In this document: positions 1 through 7,564 of the stretch, piece by piece
How the letters are laid out: each line of letters starts with the position of its first letter
How positions within the stretch are numbered: position 1 is the first letter of the stretch
Assembly: GCA_017848435.1 (NCBI GenBank)
Contig: JAFEHU010000037.1
Span: forward strand, 1 to 64,000
Reading direction: 5' to 3'
DNA length: 64,000 nucleotides
From: Burkholderiaceae bacterium
GTDB taxonomy: Bacteria; Pseudomonadota; Gammaproteobacteria; Burkholderiales; Burkholderiaceae_C
Position numbers and translations under genes: made by a program
The notes under the pieces: generated by a model
Told to the model about the DNA's origin: nothing
The model's database searches: none
The model's input: only the letters and a program-made list of their open reading frames with translations

Positions 1-43
1 AGGTGCCAGCGGCGCCGGCCTTTACCCCCTGTCCCCGATCAAC

Positions 44-108
44 TCAGGTGGGGGAGTTTGAGGTGGCCATAACTGGGGGAATTTGGGTGGCCGCCGGGGA
101 GATTGAAG
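44..108. mobile_element. IS21-like terminal repeats (element end at window edge)
   Basis: Two imperfect direct copies of a motif of the form GGGGGARTTTGRGGTGGCC lie about 30 bases apart. Repeated short motifs inside the ends of an element are typical of the IS21 family. No transposase gene is visible; if one exists it lies to the left of the window. The family assignment rests on motif resemblance only. Confidence 0.4.
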
Positions 109-115
109 GTCGGAA

Positions 116-736
116 TGGAAAATGCAAATACATCAAAATCTCCTAAAAATAAGGTTTGCATCGGTTGATAGAAAACAAAGTGATAAAACGAAAGACGAAC
201 AAAAATACGGTGAAAAAAGGAGCGTATAAAGTTTTCTTTTAGATCCAGTTATTTATCAGGTCGAAACATAGGAAAAACAAGTCAAATGCATTGATTTTTG
301 ATTAGTTTATTGAGCGGCAAATTCAAAGTTAAAGAAGAAAACTAAGTAGATACAGAGAAGGTCAGATCAGATAACTATAAACATCATCAATTAAAGAGGT
401 GAGAATCAACAAAGCCGAAGACATTGAGTGATTCTCGTAACTTAAATTACTTGAGATCAATCATCTAAGTTCATCAATTAATTAAATCTTCTGTATTTAA
501 ATCAAATCAATTCAGTTCGATATTCGCCTACCAGGAATCTTGTTTGCTACTGGAACTCACTTGATTCACAAGAAATTTCATGTTTCTTTCGGAAACACTC
601 CGCTAATAACGCTTCCTAGAAAGAAAGCGAAATTGACAGATTCAACGGTGATGGCCTAAAAAATAGGCCGGGTTTTGACAAAGGCGCGTCGCACAAGATC
701 TCAACCGGTGAAGTCGGTACCTCAGGAGGTACGGGG
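116..736. other. AT-rich stretch without a recognisable gene
   Basis: This stretch is far richer in A and T than the rest of the window and has no convincing open frame on either strand. It lies between an IS21-like end and an integrase gene, so it is probably foreign or decayed DNA. A short open frame at 737-940 (+) lacks a good ribosome binding site and any familiar motif, and I do not call it a gene. Confidence 0.5.
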
Positions 737-870
737 ATGCGCTTAGGTACGGGTACCTGGGCTTCCTGGGCTACACAAATGCCGAGACATCGAAGGGCAT
801 TTGTGCTGTTGCGTCACCAACGGCCGAATGGAAAATCGCTTGTTTCAGTGGTGCAAAGCGGTAAACACTG

Positions 871-1206
871 TTATTTAGTCAAGCGATTGGCTGAACCAAG
901 TTCCCTTGAACCTAAGTCGACAGCACGCGCCATGGCCTGAAACAAACCATTTTTGGCGGTAGCTATCATCCCCGCTGCGGTTCTCAGTGCAAAGGTCGAA
1001 AGCTGGTCTCGGGCATCAACCGATGCCGTAACCTCGCGCTGGTCTAGAACCAGGTTTGGAATGAACGTAATACCACACACCGCCTGAGCGCCTGGTGATT
1101 CAGAACCTGAAGAGATCACAAACTCTCCCAGTGAAATTGGCTGATCAGGAGTTGAACGCAGGAAACTCAAGCTGCCACTCTGGGTGCTTTGACCGGCCTG
1201 GGTCAA
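871..1206 (-). CDS. Hypothetical protein, 111 aa, downstream of the integrase
   Basis: An open frame on the same strand as the integrase and 21 bases downstream of its stop. I recognise no domain, signal peptide or membrane segment. Its placement directly after the integrase suggests a passenger of the same mobile element. Coding status is uncertain because the composition is unremarkable and no homologue comes to mind. Confidence 0.35.
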   Translation of the reverse strand: MTQAGQSTQSGSLSFLRSTPDQPISLGEFVISSGSESPGAQAVCGITFIPNLVLDQREVTASVDARDQLSTFALRTAAGMIATAKNGLFQAMARAVDLGSRELGSANRLTK

Positions 1207-1227
1207 ATTGAATAAGGTAGGCAGACC

Positions 1228-2574
1228 TTAGCCGTCAGAACCCAACACAGTCAGTTGGGGTGCGGTGGTGGCGTCATGCACGATGTCAAATGTCGGCACC
1301 GTCTCAATGACCAACCGATGCTCTGCGACACTTGGCAACTGGTTTGGTACGCTGATGTGGGTGTTCACTGCGGTGCTCAGCAAATTACCGACCACATCGG
1401 CGGCGTTTCGCAGGGTTGTGGTATTCAGGTGTGCATACCGAAGGGTTGTGTTGATCTGGTGGTGGCCCAGCATCTCTTTGACCTGGTAGATGTCGATGCC
1501 GCTGTTCACCAAGAAACTGGCAAAGCTGTGGCGCAGGTCATGAATCCGCACATCAGGCAACCCGGCTTCCTCCCGAATCGGTTTCCACGCAGAAAAGATG
1601 TTCTTGTATGGCGCCAAGGTCTGGGGATTTCCCACGATGTATGGAGAAGCTGAGCGAGGAATGTGATTGATCACACCCATGGCTTTTTCAGACAAGGTGA
1701 CATAGCGAGGCTTTCCCGACTTGGTGTGCGACAGGTACAAAGAGCAGCGGGCCAGATCCAAATCGCTCCACTTGGCATTGAGCAGTTCCGACTTGCGCAG
1801 ACCCGTCAGAAGCAACAGGGGCACGATGTAGCGCATCATGGTGTTGCCACTGTTCAGGGTGGCCTGAACCAATCGCTGCACTTCCACGTCGCTCAGATGG
1901 CGTTCCTTGGCGTTTTGGCACGGCAGCAACTTGACATTGGCCGACGGGTTTTTGGTCAGCGAAGCCACCTCCCACTTGATCGCCAGGTTGAACATGAAGC
2001 GCACCAACACCAGCACACGGTTGCAACTCGCAGGCGCATATTCCGCCTGGCTCATGCGTTGTTGTAAACCGACGATGTCGGCTCGGCTGACCTGGTCAAT
2101 GCGTTTGTGGCCAAAACACGGCAAGATGTGGCGGTACAACCAAGACTGGTCGGTGTTGTGAGAGCGTTTGTGCAATCGCGCATAGGGCATGTACTGGCAC
2201 AGTGCAAATTGCTCGAAAGTGGGGTACTGCGCCAGCGTTTGGGCCTGCTGAATTGCAGCGGCTTTTGCCAGATGCGGAAAATTTCCCTTGGCAATATCAA
2301 TATGCAGCTGTCTGGCAATGGCTCTGGCGTTCTTAAGATCCAGCACCGAAGCATCACCGAGTTTGTGCTCATGGCGTTTGTTCAAGGCACGGTAAATCAA
2401 ATAATAGGTTTTGCCGCCAGAGATTCTCACCTCCAGATGCAAGCCTTTGACTGAATTGTCATACAGTCGAACTTTGGTGGAACCCGGTGGGCAAACAGCT
2501 CTATCTGCTGTACTTTGTGATAGAAGTATTTGGGTCAAATAGGTTTCCTTTGATTGATAAATCCATTCATTCAT
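1228..2574 (-). CDS. Tyrosine-type site-specific recombinase / integrase
   Basis: A 448-residue phage/island-type integrase that would catalyse strand exchange between attachment sites. The N-terminal third matches the arm-type DNA-binding domain of P4-like integrases, with a region around residues 32-66 rich in basic and aromatic residues. A SAM-like core-binding domain spans about 115-205. The catalytic domain carries the expected residues: Arg260 (TGLRKSELL), Lys285, His345 and Arg348 (HDLRHSFAS), His371 (LGHHQINTTLRYAH) and the nucleophile Tyr380. The protein appears complete. Its C-terminal tail of about 65 residues is longer than usual. No tRNA gene or attachment repeat was found nearby, so the island it belongs to cannot be delimited. 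Confidence 0.92.
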   Translation of the reverse strand: MNEWIYQSKETYLTQILLSQSTADRAVCPPGSTKVRLYDNSVKGLHLEVRISGGKTYYLIYRALNKRHEHKLGDASVLDLKNARAIARQLHIDIAKGNFPHLAKAAAIQQAQTLAQYPTFEQFALCQYMPYARLHKRSHNTDQSWLYRHILPCFGHKRIDQVSRADIVGLQQRMSQAEYAPASCNRVLVLVRFMFNLAIKWEVASLTKNPSANVKLLPCQNAKERHLSDVEVQRLVQATLNSGNTMMRYIVPLLLLTGLRKSELLNAKWSDLDLARCSLYLSHTKSGKPRYVTLSEKAMGVINHIPRSASPYIVGNPQTLAPYKNIFSAWKPIREEAGLPDVRIHDLRHSFASFLVNSGIDIYQVKEMLGHHQINTTLRYAHLNTTTLRNAADVVGNLLSTAVNTHISVPNQLPSVAEHRLVIETVPTFDIVHDATTAPQLTVLGSDG

Positions 2575-2802
2575 TCAAGTAAATGGAATGGTGATGGTAT
2601 CGAAGTTCAAGAAATTTACCGATTTTTTTCTTGACGGAAGAATGAATAGAAAAATCTATGACATCAGGTGCCTGTTATTTTGTTTGTATAAAAGAAACCT
2701 GCGTGTAATGAGAAACTGACTGGAAGTCTGATTCACATGAATTCCAGCGGTGGCGATCCATAACCACCGAGAGGCAAGTCTGGTTGACCGCATAATCAGA
2801 AA

Positions 2803-3120
2803 ATGCCGCCGTCTGAATCCGTTCTTAGCAAAGACCGTGGGATCGCGCGCTTGCCGCGTGGGCGGCTGCAGGTGGCTAAATTGGCGCTGGCGGTTCGTGC
2901 TATTCGCCATGCCTTGGGTCTGAGTCAGGCGGAGTTGGTCAGCTTGGCCAAGTGTGCTCGGCCCACCATCCACCGGCTGGAACTTGGTTTGGGGATGACT
3001 CTGCTCGATACCGTCGAAGCCCTGGTGGCGGTGTTCAGGGCGCGTGGCGTCGTTTGTGGATCGCGATACCTAGATGTTGACCCTGAACGACTCAGGCCAA
3101 AAGCAATACCCAATGACTAG
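2803..3120 (+). CDS. XRE-family helix-turn-helix transcriptional regulator
   Basis: A 105-residue protein with a Cro/C1-type helix-turn-helix in the middle (about residues 28-60; motif LGLSQAELVSLAKCARPTIH). It is likely a small DNA-binding repressor or an orphan antitoxin-like regulator. It diverges from the integrase with about 230 bases between them, so it may control that gene. No toxin partner is visible, and the gene ends against a truncated transposase, so a partner may have been lost. Confidence 0.7.
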   Translation: MPPSESVLSKDRGIARLPRGRLQVAKLALAVRAIRHALGLSQAELVSLAKCARPTIHRLELGLGMTLLDTVEALVAVFRARGVVCGSRYLDVDPERLRPKAIPND

Positions 3121-3309
3121 CATCCGGATCATGAGCTCAGGGTCGATGGAGGGACGACCTGTATGGCTATAAAACGGCGCCAAATGTTGACGCAACGTAC
3201 TGAGGTCAAGGAACCTATTGATGCCCCGCAGCGAACGATCGCTTGGGATGTGATCTTCTAGATTGAAAGCATAGAAGAGCTGATCTTGGTTCGCGGTCTG
3301 ACCCATCAT
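3098..3309 (-). pseudogene. IS1182-type transposase, N-terminal fragment
   Basis: The frame starting at 3309 reads like the beginning of an IS1182-family transposase: an MMGQ start, SQLFY-like QDQLFYAFNLEDHIP, then PFYSHTGRPSIDPELMIRMLVIGY, the DUF772-like N-terminal domain. Similarity stops after about 70 residues and the rest of the transposase, including the DDE domain, is missing. It is a dead fragment. It overlaps the end of the XRE gene, so a deletion joined the two. Confidence 0.75.
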
Positions 3310-3439
3310 TGCTTGCACCTCCGTCAATGCAAAAGCACACGCAAGACGCACGCCTGCGTCACCAAAAAACAGGAGTTTTTCAACAGAAATGACCCAAAGC
3401 GGACAGTCGATATGGATCAGGCGCCAGCGGCATTGCATT

Positions 3440-3726
3440 GGTTAGATCTAATGCTGTCGAGTGTTGGTACCAACGCTAATTTGATCGGGGAAGCTAAAAA
3501 TCAGTGACCACCCTGCAAACCACGAAGGTCCAGTGCTCTTGCGGGATACAGACAACATGTCCTTGGTCAGTAAGAACCAGCACCTTTGGTCAAACCGACG
3601 TCGGCCGGAATAGCCCAAATTCAAAAAAAGGTAGCAGTAACTGGCTACGCGGCGCCGCATTACCAAGGCAACGGCTTTTTGCCCCCTATCCAAAAGCTCC
3701 AGGTCGATATTCCTCAGTGTTGAATA
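3440..3726. other. Gene-free remnant region
   Basis: Between the IS1182 fragment and the metalloprotease lie about 300 bases with only short broken frames. None matches a family I know. It is probably residue of insertion sequences. Confidence 0.4.
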
Positions 3727-3775
3727 CTTGTCTACTTCACACGCTCACGCTATGGGCGACAGCTACCGAATGGCG
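3727..3775. repeat. About 49-bp repeat, copy 1 (intact)
   Basis: The sequence from CTTGTCTACTTCACACGC through CTATGGGCGACAGC to ATGGCG ends just past the stop codon of the metalloprotease gene. A second copy, 18225-18252 plus 20765-20785, is split by an IS66 insertion. Both copies lie downstream of surface-protein genes on the minus strand. The nature of the repeat is unknown; it may be the end of an unidentified insertion sequence. Confidence 0.7.
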
Positions 3776-3780
3776 ATGGG

Positions 3781-5457
3781 TCACGCCAACGTGGGCTGCC
3801 CCACCAGCGTGGCGGCGAAGTAATCGCTCGCCACCGCGTCATTGAAAGCCGCCGCCGCCCGGCCATAAACGGCGTTGCCCTCCAGGTTGCCCAGCAGGCC
3901 GGTGAGGTTCAGTACCACCTGGCTTCGCGCTGTGGGGAACACATCAAAAAACAAACTGAGGGCGTCGCGCAAGGCCTGGTAACTGGCTTGTGGGGCACCA
4001 CCGTCCAGCGTGTCCACCCGGATGCCCACCCCATTCAGCACGTCGGTGGCCACGGCCTGGTTGGTTTGCCCGGCCCGGGCGCCGAACACACCCGCAGCGT
4101 AGGCAGGCCCACCTTGGGCCATGAAAGCCCCCTGTGCCGCCGCGTAGCCGCCTGCGGTCACCGGTTGGCCCAGCGCCCGGCCCAAGGCCACCACGGCAAA
4201 GTCCCCGCCCAGCGGCCCCACCGTCAAGTCACCGTCGGCAAAGGCCAGCACCTCCACGCTGCGCAGCACGTCGGTGCCGTCGCGCCCGGCCAGGTTGTCT
4301 GCAACCGTGATGCGCGCGCTGGTGGCGTCCCGCTGCACGGTGTAGTCTGCCCGGTTGCCCGTGAGCCGCAGCACATCGCGCCCAGAGCCTCCGTCTGCGG
4401 TGTCGTTGCCGCCCGCCAGCACAAAGGTGTTGGCGCTGCCGTTGCCGGTCACCACATCGGCCAGTGCGGTGCCCCGCACGTTTTCAACCACGGTGCCCAG
4501 CGCAAAGTCCAGGTTGTTACGCGCCGCGTCGCTGTTGGCCAGGCGCCCCACCGAACTGAACGCGCCATCGCGCAGGTCCACCCTGGCGCCCACGGTCACG
4601 GCAGACAGGTCCAGCGTGTCTGTGCCACCGGAATCGACGAAGGTTTGCAGCCGCTGCCCTTGCGTGTCTTCAATCCGGTAAATGGTGTCTTCTGGGGCCA
4701 CGGGCTTGCTGCCATAGAGGTACTGCAAGGTCAGAATGTCGTAGCGCCCGAAGTCAACCCGGGTTTGCGCCTGGGCCACGTCTCGGTAAGACATGACGGT
4801 GTAGGCCAGGTTGTCTTCCAGTACACCGTAGAAGTTGCCCACCGCGTTCGGGTTGGCCGGCTCCCCGGCGTTGTAGTTGCCCGGGTGGTTCAAGCCCAAG
4901 GCGTGGCCGATCTCGTGCACCAGCGTGGTGTAGCCGAAGGTGCCGGGCGTGGTCTGGTTGACGTAGGCCAGGTCAATCCACACATCGCCATTCACCTCCG
5001 AACCCGGGCCCTGGTTGCTGTTGGGCAAAAAAGCGTAGCCGGCCGATGCGCCCTGCGCGTTGTTGCCCAAGGCCATTTGCCCGAAAGTGGCCCCGGTGTC
5101 GGGCACCTCTTTGAAGCTCAAGGCGGTAATCTCGCTGATCCGCGCGAGGATTTGCCGGGTGGCCAGCTTTTGCGCGTCGTTGAACGCGGTGAACGAGCCG
5201 GGTCGAGCGCTGCCACCGCCGTCGCCATAGGCCGGTTCGGCCACCATGAAGCTGTAGGTCACCTCCACCGGCGTGCCCACCGCCTGGCCCACGTTCCAGC
5301 GGAAATCGGGGCTGTCGATCAACACATCAATCCGGTAATCGCCCGTGAACGCCCGGGCGATGACGGGCAACGGCGGCGGGGGCGGCAAATCAGCACCTTG
5401 CACCGCCCCCAGGGGAGCAGACGGGTTGGGGTTTGCAGCGTCAAGGTTGGCGGGCAT
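3781..5457 (-). CDS. Serralysin-type zinc metalloprotease with C-terminal surface-protein module
   Basis: A 558-residue secreted protease of the M10B (serralysin) type. The zinc site HEIGHALGLNH is at residues 181-191 and the Met-turn VMSY is around 222. It is followed by a partial RTX region (LAGGNDTADGGSGRDVL near residues 345-360). Serralysins are exported through type I systems without an N-terminal signal peptide, which fits the exporter at 32588-38812. The last 140 or so residues are unusual: they align with the N-terminal module of the giant proteins at 24242 and 31721 (shared core FPTxRxQVVLNL...LEGNAxYG). This could tether the protease to the surface layer. The start at the internal ATG (5457) is preferred over an upstream TTG at 5511; neither has a strong ribosome binding site. 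Confidence 0.9.
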   Translation of the reverse strand: MPANLDAANPNPSAPLGAVQGADLPPPPPLPVIARAFTGDYRIDVLIDSPDFRWNVGQAVGTPVEVTYSFMVAEPAYGDGGGSARPGSFTAFNDAQKLATRQILARISEITALSFKEVPDTGATFGQMALGNNAQGASAGYAFLPNSNQGPGSEVNGDVWIDLAYVNQTTPGTFGYTTLVHEIGHALGLNHPGNYNAGEPANPNAVGNFYGVLEDNLAYTVMSYRDVAQAQTRVDFGRYDILTLQYLYGSKPVAPEDTIYRIEDTQGQRLQTFVDSGGTDTLDLSAVTVGARVDLRDGAFSSVGRLANSDAARNNLDFALGTVVENVRGTALADVVTGNGSANTFVLAGGNDTADGGSGRDVLRLTGNRADYTVQRDATSARITVADNLAGRDGTDVLRSVEVLAFADGDLTVGPLGGDFAVVALGRALGQPVTAGGYAAAQGAFMAQGGPAYAAGVFGARAGQTNQAVATDVLNGVGIRVDTLDGGAPQASYQALRDALSLFFDVFPTARSQVVLNLTGLLGNLEGNAVYGRAAAAFNDAVASDYFAATLVGQPTLA

Positions 5458-5675
5458 GGCGAATGAAAGGTAGTTGCTGAAATGGCTTTTTACTACAAAC
5501 ACTGCGCCCAATCCACCCCCCTTTTTGCGGAGCCGTTTGGGTGCTGCACTTCAGCGCGCAGCCCCTTAGAAAGGCGGAATTGGGGCCAAAGCCGGCGGGT
5601 TTTTCAGCCAACGGCGCCAGGCCGCGTGCGTATGCTGAACGACATTGTTTTCACCGCGCCAAGCGCCCCACCCCC

Positions 5676-6593
5676 ATGATCGCAGCCACCGCCGTCAATG
5701 CCGTTACCAACACCGCTTACACCAATGGCTTGGCCGCCACCAATGCCGCCAACGCCACCGGCGGTGCCGGGTTTGGTCAGATTTTGGCCAGCGCCAACGG
5801 CGGAGAGTCGTTGTCCAGGCATGTGTTCCGCAACGGCCGTGTGAGCGTGGACATGCATGCCGACGGCAAACGCATCAACAACGTCAGCTACTACGACGAA
5901 TCTGGCCAAAAGCTCACCACCTCTGGCTTTTGGCCGCAGGACATTTTGCGCAACTGCGAAAAGTTCAACATCCCCCTGGCCGACTTCAAAGACGTGGGCA
6001 AACAGCTGGACGCCGCAGGCGTGGGCTACCGGCCTTACGAACAGTACGCCGTCACGGGCTCCAACCACGGCATAGACTTTGACAACTTGGCCGCCGGCGG
6101 CTTGGGCACCGCCTACGACTGGACCGCCGACCCCTTGGTCCACCTCAAAGGCCCGTTTGCCGCAGACCAGCTCAAGGCCGACCAGGCCCTGGCCGAGCGC
6201 CTCGGCCTCAAAACACCCGCAGCCGGAACCGCCAGCACCACGGCCCTGGCCACCAGCGCCTCTGTGGCACCGGCATCCGCACCTGCCACACCTGCCGCCC
6301 CTGCGGCAGTGGCCGCCAGCAGCGCCAACACCACCAACCCCGTTGCGGCATTGGACGAACTGCTGCAGCTGATCACCCAGGTCAAAGCCAGCTTGCAAAG
6401 CGCAGTGCCCACAGCGGCGCCCGCCAGCGCCGCTGCCGCATCTGCTACGGCGAGCAACACTTCCACTACGACCGTGGCCACCAACACCACCACCAGCACA
6501 GACGCCGCTGCACAGCCCGTGGGCAACACCACCACCGCACAACGCTTGGCCCAAATGAAAAACCTCCTGGACCTGTTCCTCGCGGCCCGCTGA
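5676..6593 (+). CDS. Hypothetical Ala/Thr-rich protein, 305 aa
   Basis: Divergent from the metalloprotease, with a 218-base shared upstream region. Residues 1-170 look like a folded domain with normal composition (for example DGKRINNVSYYDESGQKL and FWPQDILRNCEKFNIPLADF). The C-terminal half is a low-complexity linker of Ala, Thr, Pro and Ser, ending in a short helical segment (QRLAQMKNLLDLFLAAR). No signal peptide, membrane segment or known domain was recognised. A long frame also exists on the opposite strand, but its Gly/Cys/Val-rich product looks like a shadow. The protein may be an accessory or exported product of the surface-protein region, but its role is unknown. Confidence 0.6.
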   Translation: MIAATAVNAVTNTAYTNGLAATNAANATGGAGFGQILASANGGESLSRHVFRNGRVSVDMHADGKRINNVSYYDESGQKLTTSGFWPQDILRNCEKFNIPLADFKDVGKQLDAAGVGYRPYEQYAVTGSNHGIDFDNLAAGGLGTAYDWTADPLVHLKGPFAADQLKADQALAERLGLKTPAAGTASTTALATSASVAPASAPATPAAPAAVAASSANTTNPVAALDELLQLITQVKASLQSAVPTAAPASAAAASATASNTSTTTVATNTTTSTDAAAQPVGNTTTAQRLAQMKNLLDLFLAAR

Positions 6594-6636
6594 GGGCTTT
6601 AACCCGCCAAAACAGGGCGCTGCAAGCCTACTTCTG

Positions 6637-6710
6637 TCAAATTTAAAGCCAAATCGGCCTTAAGCCCAGGTAGAGCCTAATGAGTTTGCTACTTTTTACA
6701 TAGCAAAAAT
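6637..6710. repeat. Dispersed intergenic repeat, copy A
   Basis: One of five related copies in the window (others at 43046-43120, 48338-48420, 55305-55372 and 62684-62753). The shared core reads AAGCCAAATYGGCCTTNAGCCC followed by TTGCTAC or AGCTAT motifs. It resembles a small repeat scattered through Comamonadaceae genomes. Confidence 0.7.
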
Positions 6711-6742
6711 CCGTTCTGCCCTGCGCACACCACCCCACCAAG

Positions 6743-6776
6743 AAAAAAGCCCCAATATCTTTGCAGATGTTGGGGC
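6743..6776 (-). terminator. Rho-independent terminator after DUF6447-like gene (copy 1)
   Basis: Read on the minus strand, a strong stem formed by GCCCCAACATC and GATATTGGGGC is followed by a run of six T. It lies 56 bases beyond the stop of the small gene at 6833. Confidence 0.85.
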
Positions 6777-6832
6777 CAGTGAACAGGGCCTGCACCGCTG
6801 TTTGAACAACGGTGCACCCCGTAAAGGGCGGG

Positions 6833-7048
6833 TCATGCCGATGGTTTGTTCAGTTCCGTGCGCAAAGCCGCGATGAACGACTGCTGGGCAGCCGTAGCGA
6901 TACCGATCAAGGTCTGCAGGCGTTTGATTTCTGCATCGACGATGGCGAGGTTCTGAACCTGGGCCTTGGCGATGTCGCTGAGGTCAGACAGGGGGAAGGT
7001 CTTGCCATCTATCTGGATGTTAGGAGTTTGGGTGACTGGTTCGGTCAT
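6833..7048 (-). CDS. DUF6447-like small protein, copy 1 (71 aa)
   Basis: A small soluble protein with no signal peptide. It has an N-terminal IQIDGK-type strand, a SDLSD motif, then a long amphipathic helix that could form a coiled coil (AEIKRLQTLIGIATAAQQSFIA). It is almost identical to the protein at 11571-11780: about 57 of 61 aligned residues agree. From memory it matches a family of small proteins annotated DUF6447. Both copies lie directly downstream of a giant RTX-type gene on the same strand, which suggests an accessory role in folding, storage or secretion of those proteins. The ATG at 7048 matches the paralogue's start better than the TTG at 7063. Confidence 0.8.
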   Translation of the reverse strand: MTEPVTQTPNIQIDGKTFPLSDLSDIAKAQVQNLAIVDAEIKRLQTLIGIATAAQQSFIAALRTELNKPSA

Positions 7049-7074
7049 TTTGAATGGGATCAAGAATTACAAAG

Positions 7075-7105
7075 AAAAAACCCCACCCCCTTATGAGGGG
7101 CGGGG
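7075..7105 (-). terminator. Rho-independent terminator of the RTX remnant
   Basis: On the minus strand the stem CCCCGCCCC/GGGGGTGGGG closes a short loop (TCATAA) and is followed by TTTTTTC. It sits 38 bases past the stop at 7143 and just before the DUF6447-like gene, which therefore probably needs its own promoter. Confidence 0.85.
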
Positions 7106-7142
7106 TATTTGTGTGATTAATAAGTAATCAGATCAATACAGG

Positions 7143-7511
7143 TCAGGCGATGATCGTGAACTCACCAACAACCAAGCTTGGGATGTTAGTAAAGGTTCCA
7201 ATAATTACCGCCGCGCCAGCGCCACTACCGTCTGCATCGTAGCGCAGGACACCATCTGTGGTGTTATAGATGATTCGTTGCGTCAAATTCGCTGCAGCAG
7301 CTACACCAGCACCCGACACAAATTCAACTGCAAACAACGCACCGATTGCTCCAAGCTGCGTGAATTCTGCTTTAGACAGCTGGATACTGTCATCGAGAGC
7401 AGAGTAATCGGTGATGGTGTCATTGTTGGAATTAGAGATCACGAGGGTATCCATACCAGCGCCCAGTGAAATGGTATCGCTACCGCCACCACCGTTGATT
7501 ACGTCATTTCC
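7143..7511 (-). pseudogene. 3' remnant of an RTX / calcium-binding surface protein
   Basis: The last 122 or so codons of a secreted RTX protein. It shows glycine-aspartate nonapeptides (GNDVINGGGGSDTISLGAGM), a DTITDYSALDDS segment typical of the end of RTX blocks, and a hydrophobic C-terminus (LVVGEFTIIA) like a type I secretion signal. The frame runs into the end of the IS66 element at 7512, where the rest of the gene has been lost. The missing 5' part is not found on the far side of the element at 10128, so this was not a simple insertion. Confidence 0.85.
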
Positions 7512-7564
7512 GTAAGCGGCTAGGCACACCACCTTGACCGAACCGTTGCAGCGTGGCCTGGCGT

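Noticed and set aside
737..940. 67-codon plus-strand frame near the integrase
   Set aside because: No ribosome binding site or domain, and it overlaps the better open frame on the minus strand.
1228..2574. Search for attachment-site repeats of the integrase
   Set aside because: No direct repeat or tRNA end was seen within the window, so no attachment site is called.
3448..3693. 81-codon minus-strand frame next to the IS1182 fragment
   Set aside because: No homology recognised; aromatic- and Cys-rich translation without a ribosome binding site. Probably debris.
5604..6554. 316-codon minus-strand frame opposite the Ala/Thr-rich protein
   Set aside because: Its Gly/Cys/Val-rich product resembles antisense translation. 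The plus-strand frame has a segment with normal globular composition.
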